A stretch of 64,000 nucleotides of DNA. It comes from Erythrocercus mccallii (taxonomy: Eukaryota > Chordata > Aves > Passeriformes > Dicruridae). Under the pieces are notes generated by a model. That model was not told where the DNA came from. It saw only the letters and a program-made list of their open reading frames with translations, and made no database searches. A program made the position numbers and the translations under genes. Below are positions 25,601-37,297 of this stretch, piece after piece (position 1 is the stretch's first letter; every line of letters starts with the position of its first letter). Location: assembly GCA_013397435.1 (NCBI GenBank), contig VZRG01001057.1, positions 186,001 through 250,000 on the forward strand, in the 5' to 3' direction.

Positions 25601-28600
25601 CACCCGCTCTGCGCTGGCAGCACTCTCCGCGTGGCTGGCTGCTGAATCACACTGGGAAAGCGGATCTGCCTGAAAAATAACTTGGCAAAAACTCTGGTTC
25701 CTGCTCAGCCAAAAGCAGGCTCCTCAAAGAAAACTGCTATGCAGCTAAGCAAGCAAGCAGCCTCAGCGGCAAAGCAGAGAGGGACTTGCAGAAATGAGTG
25801 GCTGTTTATGCAAGTTTAAATGATATGGCTGAAAATTAGCAATAATAATCCTTAAATAAGAGAACACCCTCTTCCCAAAAAACCAACATAGCACACCCCT
25901 GCTGATTTCCTAGTTTCATGTACTTGTTTAAACACATGATAAACTGATTGATTGTACTTGAGAAGTGAGATTTTATACTATTGCCAGAGATCAAAAGAAA
26001 GAGGTGGAGGAGTGACCCTCAAAAAATATTTTAAACCATTTGCCTCTGTCACACCCCCAAGAGACCTAAAATTTTGCAAGGGAAATAAAATTCAGATATT
26101 AGTTTCATTTAGCTGTAACTCTTATAATAAATTCTTGAATTCTGCTGAAAAATTCTCTCAAGTTCATGTTCTTCGACAGCCTCTTGGTTTGTACTTTACT
26201 AAGACAAGTCTTGAAATAGGAGGGGAAATAATGTAGAAAAACAAAACAGGAGAATACGACTTTAATGTGGCAAAATACTCAGCAATACTAGAAAGTGGCT
26301 TTAACTTACTTTAAAAAAACAACCACCAGACTTGGTTTTAAACTGAGATGCTCCCTTTGAAAGTAAATTCTTCAAAGGAACTGACTTTTTTTTTGCTGTC
26401 CCTGTCCCTCCTTCACACTGCTTTAAACTGCATGCCTGCCTGCTGCCTTCCAAGGCTAACAGAGATGGAACACTTCCACCTACTCACTCAAATCAGACTT
26501 AATGTCACTATTTATGAGCTTACAACAGGTCAGACATCACAGTTTTAGGTTTTGTAAGAAAAATTCTAACTAAAACATAACTGGCTTCAAGGTGCTCCAC
26601 GTCATCAGAACATTGTCATCAGCTGTTATCAAATATTTGAGAACAATTTAAATTAAAATATGAAGGAAACGGAGGTGAAAGCTATGAGGTAACTCACAGA
26701 ACCACATTAGTTCCACTTAAAAATCCTCCCTAGCATTTTAGAGACCAGGAAAAATTAGTTCTAACAGAAGATCACAAGCGCATTTTAGGGAAGTTGTCAG
26801 GACTGTGAGAAGTTAAAGCTCAAGACAGAAGTTTTCTACATGATGATAGTGCACATATATCAGGGAGAAAAAAAGGATGTTTTCTCTCCTCACTAGAGTA
26901 CAAGGCACACAAAGGCAACCACAGCGCAGCAGTGCAGACATACAAGTCCATTCATCAGGTGGATGTTTCAGATTTTAACTTGTCATTTCAGGGTCTTGCA
27001 GCCTCCTGCAAATCCTCCCAAATCCCTCAGCCTATCAATTGACCAGGCAGCCTACAATGTTTGATCAACTCCATGAGGTCTTTATAAAATGGGAAATAAA
27101 ATCAAAACAAAGCATGTACTTAAATTAGCACAAGGCCCTAAAGGTATGGAATGAGCATTACTGATAAGATGATTGTACTTACATGGAACAGTTTCTCAGT
27201 TTTTGGAAATACTGCTATGATGTCATATAACCTTATATTTGCAGATGTCGATCTCTATAAAAGGAGCAAACAATTACTGCTTTGAATTCTGACAAATGTC
27301 AAAGCTATGCACAATGATTACAACCAAAACAACGAGAAGAAAAATCCTTTTTCTCTGTCAAGTACTAAAACAAAGCCAGTAACACAGCAGGTTTCTACAG
27401 TGAAGTAATTCATTCTCAGTTTGAGGCTTGTCCCATCCATCTACTACGACACACTTTTTGATTTGATCTTGTGGCACAAAAACATAACCAGATACAAGGC
27501 TTGCTCATGGTCTTCTAGTTTATGCACAGAAGTCCAGAAACCAAGGAAAACAACTGTTGTTCCATATTGACAAATGATCAACAGAAGCCATATTCAGTCT
27601 TGTAAGTCTGCATCCCCTCATGACCACATTATTTGCTACAGATGCAATTGAGAAATCTCTGCTGAGTGCCCTATAAATTCCAGGAAGTTATCCCCACAGA
27701 ATTTCCAAAGTTTCAGTCATTCATTGAGAAAAGGAAATAAAAGTTGCAAAATTGATTGCTGAGTATACTTACCAAGAGATTACAGTGGGAAGGATCAGAA
27801 ACAATAAGTGTTAGCCGGGTCAAGACTTTAATTCTTTTAGATGTCCCCTAGAGAAAAAGGAATAATATAAAAAAAATTTAAAAACCAAAAGCAAAAACTT
27901 GTGGTAATTTCCACCCAGTCTGCTATAAAAAGAAAATAGTGTCATGCCTATAGTCTTACTAATTTTCTAAAGTCTGTAGCTGCACTTCCCTAATTTACAT
28001 TATCTGATATTATAACTGACCTTACAAAGAATGACTTATTGTGTTTCTTTTGCGGAGGATGAATAGCAAGGAAAAAACAAATTGAGAGAAATAATTATGC
28101 AGAAAAATTGAGTATGTTTTACTACTGCTATGATTCCCCAGGCAGACCACAACTGCAAGGAAAAACAGTTCTTGAATTAATCAATGTCAGTGGCCCGAAA
28201 CAGTCTTATATTTCTTTATATCCAAATTTTGCTCCATCAGGACCACAAAGTTATTTCCAAAACTTCAATTTTAAGAATTGTACTACAATTATTCAACTAC
28301 AAGCAGATTCAAAATTCACACAAAGCACTTTCTTTAGTAATTTCTGAAATAATGAATAGAGCCTACCCTGATGTCAGTGTACCATTCTTCCAATGCTTGG
28401 TGTTTTAACATGAAATAATGGACCAATTTCTCTTTTTTGATTAACACCTCATACACAAATCACATATACAAACACAAAGGTAAAAAAAGGTAACTCAGAA
28501 TATATAAATATATATATAATGTAACTAGACATACTTGTACAATAGGCAAAGATGGAAACAACTCTGAAGGGGATACTGGCTTGATGATTTCCTTGAAAAA

Positions 28601-29983
28601 GAACAGAACAAAGTTATTAAAAATGTCATGGGTTAGGTTTATGCATAAACAAAAACTGTGTTCCAATGTTAAGAAGAAATTTATCACACTAAGAAAACTA
28701 TTTTTGTGGGACAGTACATGAACCATATTAAAAATTAATCCTAGGGCAGTTCTACTGAAATATAAAATGGGAGTTTTGTTACAAATAGAGATTTGTACTT
28801 GTATCTAGATGTGCATTCTGCAGCTAAAGCTATCTGGAAACATGCAACAAGGCAGCAGGTTTACTAAAAAAACTACAGTACGAACAAATAACCCCAAGAA
28901 AAATTACCTGTTTCTTTTCTTTAAAATCGATGACGTGATTAAGTGCAACTGCAGAATATCCCACTGAAAAACACACAGTAAGAATATTTTGCCCAGTAAA
29001 CAAAAAGGAGACAAATCCAGTGAGAAAACTGTAAAATACTCATTACTTAAATATCTTAAAGTTAATAATTACATGCTTATTTAGATTTTACTGTATTTTT
29101 TGAGAAGACTGGTTCACCCAAAAAGTGCTTTAAAGTAGAAAAAAATTCTTTGGCTTTTAACACAGCGCAGGCCTGACAACTGTTACTCAATGGCTGAGCT
29201 TCATGAACACGAATACTTGGCCTTGGTGTCCCCTAAGGTCTGGCCTAGTTTGGCCCTGTTTATGACTTTCTTTATGGAAAACTTCTAAATATATTCAGGA
29301 CAGCTGTTAAAACTGCAGACAACGCAGAGTTGGGAGAGATACAGCTGTCGGAGAAGGCAAAGCGAGCAATTCAAAACGACGCCGACTAAACGGAGGAGAA
29401 GGTATCGTTCAAAGGGCTCTGAGGAAGGTGATAGACTTGCCAGGGGTATTTAAAACACCCGCCCCAAACACTGGACGGGCAGCACGTGGCTGCAGTTCCG
29501 CAGGAAAAGATCCGGGCCGTACGAAACTGCAGGCGGAAAAACTCGTCCACGTTAGAAAAAAACCCAAATTACACTGGGACAGGTAGGCAGAGACAGAGCT
29601 GCAGGGCGCATCAGGAGCTTCCCCTGCGAGCCCGTCCCGGGCAGACGCAGCCCTGGGCTCGCGGACCGCGCGGAGCGGCGCGGGGGAAACGCGCCCGCGG
29701 CGGGGCGGGCGGCGAGGGGCGGCCTGCCCGGAGAGTCCGGCTGTGCCCACCCCAGCCCGCAGGCTCCGCCTGTGCCTCCCGAGGCAGGGGAGCCGCCGCT
29801 CGCGTCCCGCTGCCCTCCTGGCCGGGCCCGGCCCGCCTTCCCCAGCTCAGCCCCACCGAGCTCCGGCCGGCCCCGCCGCCCTCCCCGCTCGCAGGACTCA
29901 CGGTGCGCCGCGGCCTCCAGCAGGCTCTGCAGGGACTTCTTGTCCGGCCCCTGCGGCAGGTTCAGGTCGGCGAAGCCGGCCAT
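13544..29983 (-). CDS. RPP30: RPP30, RNase P/MRP protein subunit p30, 11 coding exons, 267 aa
   Basis: CDS on -, from 5': 29902-29983, 28908-28963, 28535-28591, 27773-27847, 27183-27254, 22513-22602, 20287-20403, 16695-16724, 16247-16284, 15039-15118, 13544-13650. The exons sum to 804 bases, 267 aa plus stop (human 268 aa), all with GT-AG introns. The protein is a core subunit of nuclear RNase P (5' maturation of pre-tRNA) and RNase MRP, with a PHP/TIM-barrel-like fold. Visible landmarks are FADLNLP (4-10), VALNHVIDFKEKKQ (33-46), VSDPSHCN (81-88), LYDIIAVFPKTEKLFH (99-114), DVDLVCINVTEKLPFYFRRPP (121-141), and AIKDSTMRRYTIS (158-170). The remaining landmarks are GPYDVANLGLLFGLSE (199-214) and a basic tail with KKPRK and KKAK. 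No key block is missing. It starts in a CpG island and is convergent with ANKRD1 and divergent from HTR7. Confidence 0.97.
15039..15118 (-). CDS. RPP30: RPP30 coding exon 10
   Basis: Encodes residues 207-232 (GLLFGLSEGEAKAAVSTNCR then ATMLHG), 80 bases. Acceptor GTGACAG has a purine-rich tract before it. Donor GTGAGC. Confidence 0.94.
16247..16284 (-). CDS. RPP30: RPP30 coding exon 9 (38 bases, weak donor)
   Basis: Encodes PLELRGPYDVAN plus two bases of the next leucine. Acceptor GTTTTAG is fine. The only donor that restores the family sequence is CT|GTATCC, a poor match to GTRAGT. Joining it to exon 10 gives the conserved NLGLLFGL. Confidence 0.9.
16487..16552. repeat. A/C-only low-complexity tract
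   Basis: About 65 bases made almost wholly of A and C (long A runs broken by CCCCC and CCACC) in the intron between RPP30 exons 8 and 9. On the RPP30 strand it is a T/G tract. It accounts for the odd phenylalanine/glycine or lysine/proline open frames there. Confidence 0.9.
16695..16724 (-). CDS. RPP30: RPP30 coding exon 8 (30 bases)
   Basis: Encodes only NIVISSAAER (residues 184-193). It was found from family alignment, being too short to stand out as an open frame. Acceptor TTTTCCAG, donor GTAAGA. Length is a multiple of three. Confidence 0.93.
16725..20286. other. RPP30 intron 7, no gene seen
   Basis: 3562 bases of intron. The longest open frame (18396-18872, +) is antisense to RPP30 and has no recognisable domain. 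Imperfect direct and inverted copies of CCTTAAGT/AGCCACT lie at about 17425-17475. No interspersed repeat is recognised. Confidence 0.6.
20287..20403 (-). CDS. RPP30: RPP30 coding exon 7
   Basis: Encodes residues 145-183, including AIDRGIYFELLYTPAIKDST and MRRYTISNAISLMQICKGK, 117 bases. This is the most strongly conserved block of the protein. Donor GTAAGC. Confidence 0.97.
20404..22512. other. RPP30 intron 6, no gene seen
   Basis: 2109 bases of ordinary intron between coding exons 6 and 7. No repeat, RNA gene or coding similarity is recognised. Confidence 0.6.
22513..22602 (-). CDS. RPP30: RPP30 coding exon 6
   Basis: Encodes residues 115-144, from IACTTLDVDLVCINVTEK to PPVNM, 90 bases. 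The donor region GTAAATTTAC is a 10-base palindrome. The preceding intron (22603-27182, 4580 bases) is the gene's longest. Confidence 0.97.
22603..27182. other. RPP30 intron 5, no gene seen
   Basis: 4580 bases between coding exons 5 and 6. Short open frames on both strands have no conserved motifs. No tRNA, snoRNA boxes or named repeat can be supported. Confidence 0.55.
27183..27254 (-). CDS. RPP30: RPP30 coding exon 5
   Basis: Encodes residues 91-114 (RSTSANIRLYDIIAVFPKTE then KLFH), 72 bases. Acceptor TTTTATAG, donor GTAAGT. Confidence 0.97.
27773..27847 (-). CDS. RPP30: RPP30 coding exon 4
   Basis: Encodes residues 66-90 (GTSKRIKVLTRLTLIVSDPS then HCNLL), 75 bases. Acceptor TCTCTAG, donor GTAAGT. 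Confidence 0.97.
28535..28591 (-). CDS. RPP30: RPP30 coding exon 3
   Basis: Encodes residues 47-65 (EIIKPVSPSELFPSLPIVQ), 57 bases. Acceptor TTTTCAAG, donor GTATGT. Confidence 0.96.
28908..28963 (-). CDS. RPP30: RPP30 coding exon 2
   Basis: Encodes residues 28-46 (LGYSAVALNHVIDFKEKKQ), 56 bases, completing the split leucine codon. Acceptor TTTTTCAG, donor GTAATT. Confidence 0.96.
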
Positions 29984-30360
29984 GCTCTGGCGGCGGCGAG
30001 CGGGCGGGGCCCAGGCCCGGCAGCGCGCACGGCGGCGGCGCCGCCCCTCCCGCCCGCGGCAGCCTGGGCCCTGTAGTCCCGCCCTGCCGCGCCGGCGGCT
30101 CCCACAGCGCCGGCCGCACGGCGGGTGTCTCGCCGCGGGGCTGCGGTGGCTGGGGAGAGGCTGTGGGGTGATCGCTCAGGCCCCCGCCCCCGTGGTTCGT
30201 TCTCATGCAGCGCACCCCGGGCTCTGAGGGACATTCCCTCCACCCCGGAGCCTCCGGCTCCGCCGCAGCCGCAGCGGCGCCGGCCGAGGCTTGCCGTGCC
30301 CCTCCGAGCCGCCGGGTGCCCGCCAGGTGGAGCGGTAGCCCTGCTCCACTGGCGTTTGTC
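29480..30360. promoter_or_regulatory. RPP30: CpG island and promoter of RPP30
   Basis: A sharp rise in G+C and CpG against AT-rich surroundings, centred on the RPP30 start codon. At 30059-30077, read on -, the sequence ACTACAGGGCCCAGGCTGC closely matches the ZNF143/THAP11 (SBS2-type) site, 76-94 bases upstream of the ATG. There is no TATA box. This fits a housekeeping promoter. No + strand gene is recognised leaving the other side. Confidence 0.8.
29902..29983 (-). CDS. RPP30: RPP30 coding exon 1
   Basis: Encodes residues 1-27 plus one base (MAGFADLNLPQGPDKKSLQS, then LLEAAAH). Donor GTGAGT on -. The start ATG (29981-29983) lies inside the CpG island. Confidence 0.96.
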
Positions 30361-33300
30361 TCCTTAAACCGGTTCAGCTGCATCTGAGCGCTGCCAATAA
30401 AAATCAAAACCAATCTTTTCTATTTACGGTTTCACAGTTATTCTATTTCCTACAAACCCCGAGCTGCCGTGTCAAAGATATCCCGTGACACGGAAAAGGA
30501 ATGGAACTCTCACAGATCAATAACCATGTACAAGTTCACTGTGTAACACTGCCACAAAAAGTACAAATACTGTTCTACCGCTGATAAATAGCAGAGAATA
30601 TGTAAAATACTAATGGAAATTCTCAGTAGGCAGTTTTTGGTGACTTAGATCAGCTGCTGAAGACTGCAGGTCTGCAATTCCTATCCAACTTCAGGTGGCC
30701 AGTCCAGGGAGTCCTTAGTTTTTTCTATTTTCAAAATGGGCTAAATGCTCACCAGGGGAAGTCTGGAGTACCTGGAGGCCTGAATTCTTAATAGGGCAAA
30801 AATGCCTCTAACCAAGGCCAAGGCTGCTGCCAAACCCTGAGCATCTCTCCTTACAGGGTCTGACCTTGATGCAGGTTGTGCCAGCTGTGCGCATGGTACT
30901 GGTGGGGATCTGGGACTCATTTCTACCAAAGAGATCACTTGGTTAACAAAGGATGGCTGAGAAACAAGAGTACCTTCTTGGTGTGTTTCTGGACTACTGT
31001 CTGATGAGTTACAAATACCTGGGATGGTGGCAGCAGAGAAGCTACTGGCTGCAGGCACTGGTCTAGGAGCTGAAGCAGCTTTGAGGGTCAGTAGAAAACA
31101 GCTCCCACATCTGTATGGCAGGAAAAAAACCACATCACTCTGAAAGGGGTAAAAACCCCAGCTGGTAAACCATCATGTCACATCTATGGCAGCATTTTTT
31201 TCTTGACAATATTAGGTCAAGATATTTCAGTAAAGAACCTCTGTTTTAGTCCATCTGCACCTGTAAGGTGCTTGCCCGTTACATCAGATCAGCCAATACT
31301 GCTTCTCTGCCAGCCATTTGAACAAGCAGCACAGCCTGAATGGTATTGCCAAGGTTTTTCTTTGATGTGTGTGAAATGGAACAGCTCGAGATATTATTCC
31401 AGGTTTTCTTTGGCTTAGTGACTGATGTAAGTTGATTTGTTTTAATGAATGTAAAAAGCAATCCAGAAGCATGTATCAGTTATTTCTGAATGGCCCTATT
31501 TCAGCAGTGATCAGAGATACCAAAGATGGTTAAGCAGCCTTCGTGTTTGGCAATACACAAGCAAAAGAAACCTTTCTTTGAGGTGCTTAAAATGGAGGAC
31601 ATTTAAACAGATCTTCATGCAGAAGATTCGCAGAACCCTATTTGCTGTAACAATGTAAGAATCTGAGTACGAAGCACTTTTAGCACCAGCTATCACGAAT
31701 CATGTACTCAGAACAGTACACAGTCTTATTTCCTATGTTATTATTTAGATATTACTGCTTTTATTTACACCAGCCCCAGTGGTCTGCTTAGAACTTCCTT
31801 ATGGTCCTCACTGTTAAGCTGCAAGCTTCTAACATGCTTTGTTTCATTGTTGTCATGAAGTTCTCCTTGATGAAAACAGATCTCCTCACTCCAAGTGTTT
31901 CTTTCCTAATACACTCAGACCTCAAGACAGTCATTTCAGTAAATTTTATTGCAGAAATTGTCACAGTTCTTCTAACAGGTTTTCAATGGGCAGCCCATGG
32001 TAGCAACTGTTAGGGGTTTTTTTGGTTTAGTTCTGTGTTTGGCACTTTTAGGGTGCTAAGATTTTATTTATTACTATCTGCCTCAGCAACTCAGTAACGA
32101 GTGTCACAGTCACTTTTATCATAACCCCATAACCTCAATAAGCTCCTATGTAAAGGTACAGATGGAGTTTTCAGAGTTGGGAGCTTTCATTTTGAGTGAC
32201 ATAGAACTTTAAACATAAATGTCATCCTAATTGTTCACTTTCTTTTCAGATGCGAGCTTGCTGTTGTTAGTATTTGCTGGTTGCAAAAAAGGGAAGACAT
32301 AATTTCATATTTAAGTTGCACAGATGCAAGTATTTATTTTGACAATGGTAAGAAATGCCAAATATGGGAACAGTTACCTCTCTGTTTTACTGCCACAGAG
32401 TGATGACGATTTATCTTCACAAGGACAAGAAAAGGCAGAAAATAAAAGTGCAGCTGCAACATTTTTGCTAGGAGTTAGACAAGAGTGTTATTTGCTAAAC
32501 AGTACATGCTGGGAATAAAAATTGAAGTTTTAGTAATACCTCTAGCTAGTCTCTGATAACATATTCTAAGTGTTTTGACAGCATATTTCCACAAGGCAGA
32601 AGAAATAGATACGTATACTTTATTTATTGTTCCCAACAGCTGGTCCTCACCAATCTTATATCTGTAGAAAAGAAAAGAAAAGAAAAGAAAAGAAAAGAAA
32701 AGAAAAGAAAAGAAAAGAAAAGAAAAGAAAAGAAAAGAGAAGAAAAATGATAGACAAGTGAAAACAACAGTTCAAGGAGATAAGCTCTCTCAGGCAAGGA
32801 ATGACAAAAAAAGGGGGTGATAAGAAAGAACAAAAGAACAAGAAAAATTTCTGATCTGTTTATTTGTTGCATTGCATACTCATGTTACCTTCCTGCCATG
32901 TATAGAGTATTGAATGGTTTAAGAAGGAGAATGTGCCTTCAGCTTTTTAAGCTAAGCTGAGCAGGGCTGTTGTTTTCTAGAAGCAGCTGTGTGAAGGAAG
33001 GTGTTACCATGCTGGGCTGTCAGCATTTTCTCCTCTGCTGCTAAAGCTCTTGCACTGCATTCCTTGACCCATTTCAGTCAGGATCCTCTAAGTTAGCACA
33101 GACTTGCTATCTGCAAGCATTAAGTCCTCCTGGGAGGGATGAAGGATCCAGGATTTAGAGCGAGGTTTTTCAACACAAACACTTTGATAGGTACAGTCTG
33201 GCCCCACTAAATGAACATGTGCAGGAAACTATATTTCCTTGGCTAGCCCTAATGATCTGTCTTGCCTTATCTCACTAACATGGGGGCAAAGAATTGATAC

Positions 33301-36100
33301 CAATACCCATTGCTATAGTATACACTTAGTATGAATAACAAATGCTGAAGCTGTTATGTGATTGGCACTTTCTGGAGGAGGGGAAAAAATTAAACAAAGA
33401 GGTTAACTACTCAGGAAGAGGGAAAAAAATCAAAGTAAATAGTTCTCTTGTATTTTTTCTTTTTATAATCTTATTTTTTTTCTATATAACAATAGTAAAA
33501 TACCAAAGGTGAGATTTGCACATAAAGTACATTATCAAATGTTAACAAAATAGTTTAACTTCACTGAGTGCAGAAAGAATGGGGGACAAAGGACTTAGCA
33601 CAGAATTGGAGGTATATGGAAATATTAAGAGGCTTTTATGCATAGAGAGCCTAAATTACTCAAAGGACAGGATTTACTAAGCCCAGCCAGAAAAATGATT
33701 TGATTATATTTTTTGAAGCCTAATGGAAGGTGAAAAAGTAATTTCTTGGGTAGAGAACAAAAGTCAGCCTTTTATTCTTGACACCTAATTGGACATTTTT
33801 TTCACTTCTGTATGCTGTCTGGAACAACATGTTAGAATTTTTAAATAGAATCACTGAAGACAAAAGTGGGATGTACCCTTGGAAAGATCGAGTCCTACTT
33901 TCATGTATTGTTATTTTAAGTACCTAGAATAGATGTTGTCTCATGGAATGATGGATTCTTTATGCTTTTCCAGACACTGGCCATTGGAAACCCTCTAAAC
34001 CCTCATGGAAAGCACCTCACCAGATTCAGCCCAGCCTAGGAAACTGGAAGTTATTTTAGGTATGTCCTAGTAAAAAGCTTTCAAGGAACATATTTTAGAG
34101 AGGTGTCAGCTGCTTTGTCTTGCCAGTGTTTTTCACATCTTCTCTGCAATAGTACATAAATGCCTTTCTACAATGGTACATAAATTGACTTAAATTGCTT
34201 TGTTTTTTCAAAAGTAAGATGATAACAGCAAATTCAAAGAATGATAACATGGCCTTTGAGAAGGAAAGAAATCAGATGATTAATTTGGAATGAACTGTAA
34301 GGGAATTTAAGATACAGAACAAAAGACAAGGTTCAGTCCTACTTTTGGGTTGGAACGGGTAAGGAGTACACACAAATGATCCTGTGTTTCATCCACTGAG
34401 AACATTTAGAGAGTCACATCCCAGAAGTATATTGAAAAGCTGTCAAAAAGAATGACTGATTTAATGAACTGTGTTAACACATTTGCAGGAAGCACCAGAT
34501 TATAATTTGCTCTGCCTTAGTGACATTTTAAGCAACAGAAAAATTGCTTTTACTGGGAGTATTAAATTGTACAACTTTGTCAGCTTTTGTGATAAGAATC
34601 TATTTTGAACAAAATTTACTAAGTTCCTAACTCCTCAGCTGCACTTCAGACAATTTTTTAAATAATATGTTCAACCAATAATGAAACAATCTCTCTCCAA
34701 GTTTTGCCTTAATGTTTTAATTTAGATATGCCCTTGCCATTTCTAAAGACCTTTTTCTTCCTAATATTTGCTTAACCGAGAAGGACAAAAGACTTGATTT
34801 ATCACCTGGTGGGGTAACTCACCTGAAGCTCAAGGCTCATGAACACATTTTGAGTGGTTAAACAGGGATTTTTATTTTGTGATTGTATTGCTTTTGTGTG
34901 ACTGGACACAATAAAGCAACTAACAAAGTGAAGGAAAACACCTGACTGAACAGGAAAACGCTTCCAACTTGGTAATGGTCAAGGAGCTGGCCAACAAGAT
35001 TTCATCCTTACCATTGCTTATGTTACTGTCTTAGTCAAATCAAGATGTGGAAGTGGTAGGGAAGGGCAGCAGCTCAACTGCCAAACCCTGCATTTCTGAC
35101 CACAGGAGGCTCTGCCTGTGCTCAATCTGTGTCAGGCACAGCTGAGCCCAACCTCTCAGTCCCTACTCATACGTACATATGGGCCAGTGCAGAGTCACGC
35201 ATGCTGGAAAGCTCATCTTCCAACAGGAAGAAGATGGACAGGAGATGCTGACAGAATGGAAGATTTCATCAAAACGAAGACATTCTGTGAGTCAAGTATG
35301 GAGGCCTCATCTGGGATGGATTTGTGTTTCACTGGTCCGTAGGACTGTCAGCTGTAGGTTTTGGGGTTTTTTCCCCCAGTAACTGAATCCTTATAAAGTT
35401 TGTCTTCAAAGCAGATTTTTCAGTAGGTATAATATGTGACCATCCTGCAGCCTTTCTTACTACTGAACCACACAAGCAGTTCTTCCCTGTCCAATGTGTT
35501 TTAAATAATAATATTTAAATACAACTTGCTTGAGACCTCCCCTCATTTAAATCTCATGGTTATTGATACATCTGGGATCAATGCTTTTCATTTCCTGTGT
35601 TTCACTGGTTCATCTGGCTTCTGTCTCACGTTGAAAATGTGAGGGACACTCAGGAGCAGGTGTCTTGTTTTTTAGCCCTTACTGCCTGGCATATCACTAT
35701 ACCAAGGGATGTGATTTTCTGCAGGGATCCCATGGGTAACTCACAATTCGAACAGTTAGTTTACACCCTACTTGGAGGCAAGAATAGGACTTAAAGAATT
35801 GAGAAAGCTAGTGAGTCCCAGAAATTGGCTTGTATCTAAAAATCCAGGGAACCTGCAAGAAAAGCAGGTAATTCAAGCAATGGGGGTTTGTGGGTTTTAG
35901 TTACACTGAAGGAATTACATAGGGAGCACTGAGTAAATTCAAAATCAGGGTATAAAACTATTAATAAAAGAGAAAATATAGGTGATGGTATTCACATCAA
36001 ATTAATATGAAGACAAATCTCCAAGCTTGGATACACAGAGAAGTGCTTCAGTCCTGGCCGTGTTGTTGGAGATAGATCTTAAAAAAGCAGCCACTATCGA
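30361..36100. other. Intergenic region between divergent RPP30 and HTR7
   Basis: No gene recognised. Apart from the (AAAAG)n microsatellite, the region is AT-rich unique-looking DNA. Open frames such as 30741-31133 (-) lack conserved motifs, splice structure or family resemblance. Confidence 0.6.
32666..32748. repeat. (AAAAG)n microsatellite
   Basis: About 16 nearly perfect copies of AGAAA, with one late interruption (AGAGAAG). On - it is a pure pyrimidine TTTTC run, which creates a spurious phenylalanine/serine open frame. Confidence 0.97.
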
Positions 36101-36751
36101 CTCTCCAGGCAGCAGCTGGGGTCCTGCGGGCCCGAATCCCTGCACGGACGTGCCACAGGGCTGTGCTGGAGCCGGCAAATGGAGAGGCTCGTACCCCGCT
36201 CCGGCCGGGGCAGCTCAGCCTGCGGTCACCTCTGCGGGCACCGGCCCGCAGCTTCCCGGGTGAGACCTGTGTACATACATACACAGACACACATATACAA
36301 TACAGGAGGCTCCCAGAGCGCCCACGCTGGGGGCGACCGCGAAGGAGAAGCCGCAGGAGGAACCGGCTCCCCGGATTGCGGGGAAGGGGCGCACCCCCCA
36401 CCTGCAGCTCAGAGGGCAGGAGGGAGAGGGAGGCGGAGCGGTTCCCATCCCGTCGCCCGTCGCCTTCGGAAAGCAGCGCGGGTGGCAGCGGGCGACGGGC
36501 GCGGGTGGGAGGGAGCGGCCGCCGCCCCCGCCCGCCCCTCTGCCCGCGGGCCGGGGGCGATAGCGCCGTGCCCATCCCGCGGGCACCCGGGATGCGCCGC
36601 GGGAGAGCCCGGCTGCCCCGGGGGAAGTTGAAGGCCGGGCCCCCACGGGCCGCTCGGCCGGCTGCGAGGGGGCGGGCGGTGCCGGGAGCCCGAGGAGGAG
36701 CCCGAGCATCCCGGCGCCGGGGACAGCCGGAGAACGGGCGGCGGAGGCTTC

Positions 36752-36808
36752 ATGGGCTGCTCACGCCAACATGGTGCTCGCCCTCAACGGCAGCCACCTC
36801 TACGGTAA
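36752..36808 (+). other. HTR7: Upstream ORF overlapping the HTR7 start codon
   Basis: An ATG at 36752, 19 bases before the HTR7 ATG and in another frame, opens an 18-codon reading frame that ends at TAA 36806-36808, inside the receptor coding region. Its context is weak (T at -3, G at +4), whereas the main ATG has A at -3 and G at +4. It could lower translation if the transcript starts upstream of it. Confidence 0.6.
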
Positions 36809-37297
36809 CGTCCGGCCGCTGGTCCTGGAGGAGCCGCGGGCGCTGAGCGGCGGCAGGATGATCGCGGGCTCCTGGCCCCCGCGCAGCCTGGCGAAGCTCG
36901 GCCCGTCGCCCCCCCCGTCGGCGCTGCCCACGGCGAGCCCCCTCCCCGCCAACGACTCCCAGTGCGGGGAGCAGATCCTCAGCTACGGCAGCGCCGAGAA
37001 AGTTCTCATCGGGGCCGTGCTCTGCCTCATCACCCTGCTGACCATCGCCGGCAACTGCCTGGTGGTGATCTCCGTCTGCTTCGTGAAGAAGCTGCGGCAG
37101 CCCTCCAACTATCTCATCGTCTCGCTGGCCCTGGCCGATCTCTCGGTGGCCCTGGCCGTCATGCCCTTCGTCAGCGTCACCGACCTTATCGGCGGCGAGT
37201 GGATCTTCGGGCGCCTCTTCTGCAACGTCTTCATCGCCATGGATGTCATGTGCTGCACGGCCTCCATCATGACCCTCTGCGTGATAAGTATCGACAG
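36771..37297 (+). CDS. HTR7: HTR7 coding exon 1
   Basis: Encodes residues 1-175 and two bases of R176: N-terminus, TM1-TM3 and the D-R of DRY. Donor GTGAGA at 37298. The start was chosen for its strong context (AACATGG) and its family-like N-terminal length. Confidence 0.96.

Noticed and set aside
29486..30413. Several long overlapping open frames on both strands, up to about 196 codons
   Set aside because: They lie in the RPP30 CpG island where stop codons are rare; only the segment 29902-29983 on - is coding, supported by family alignment and splice sites.
30741..31133. 130-codon open frame on - upstream of RPP30
   Set aside because: Serine/alanine-rich, no recognisable family and no splice or transcript signals; treated as chance.
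32624..32872. Hydrophobic 82-codon frame on - resembling membrane segments
   Set aside because: Translation of the (TTTTC)n strand of the microsatellite.
36163..36846. 227-codon open frame on + and others on - around HTR7 exon 1
   Set aside because: GC-rich composition artefacts, arginine/proline/glycine-rich, overlapping the real HTR7 frame; no domain or homology recognised.
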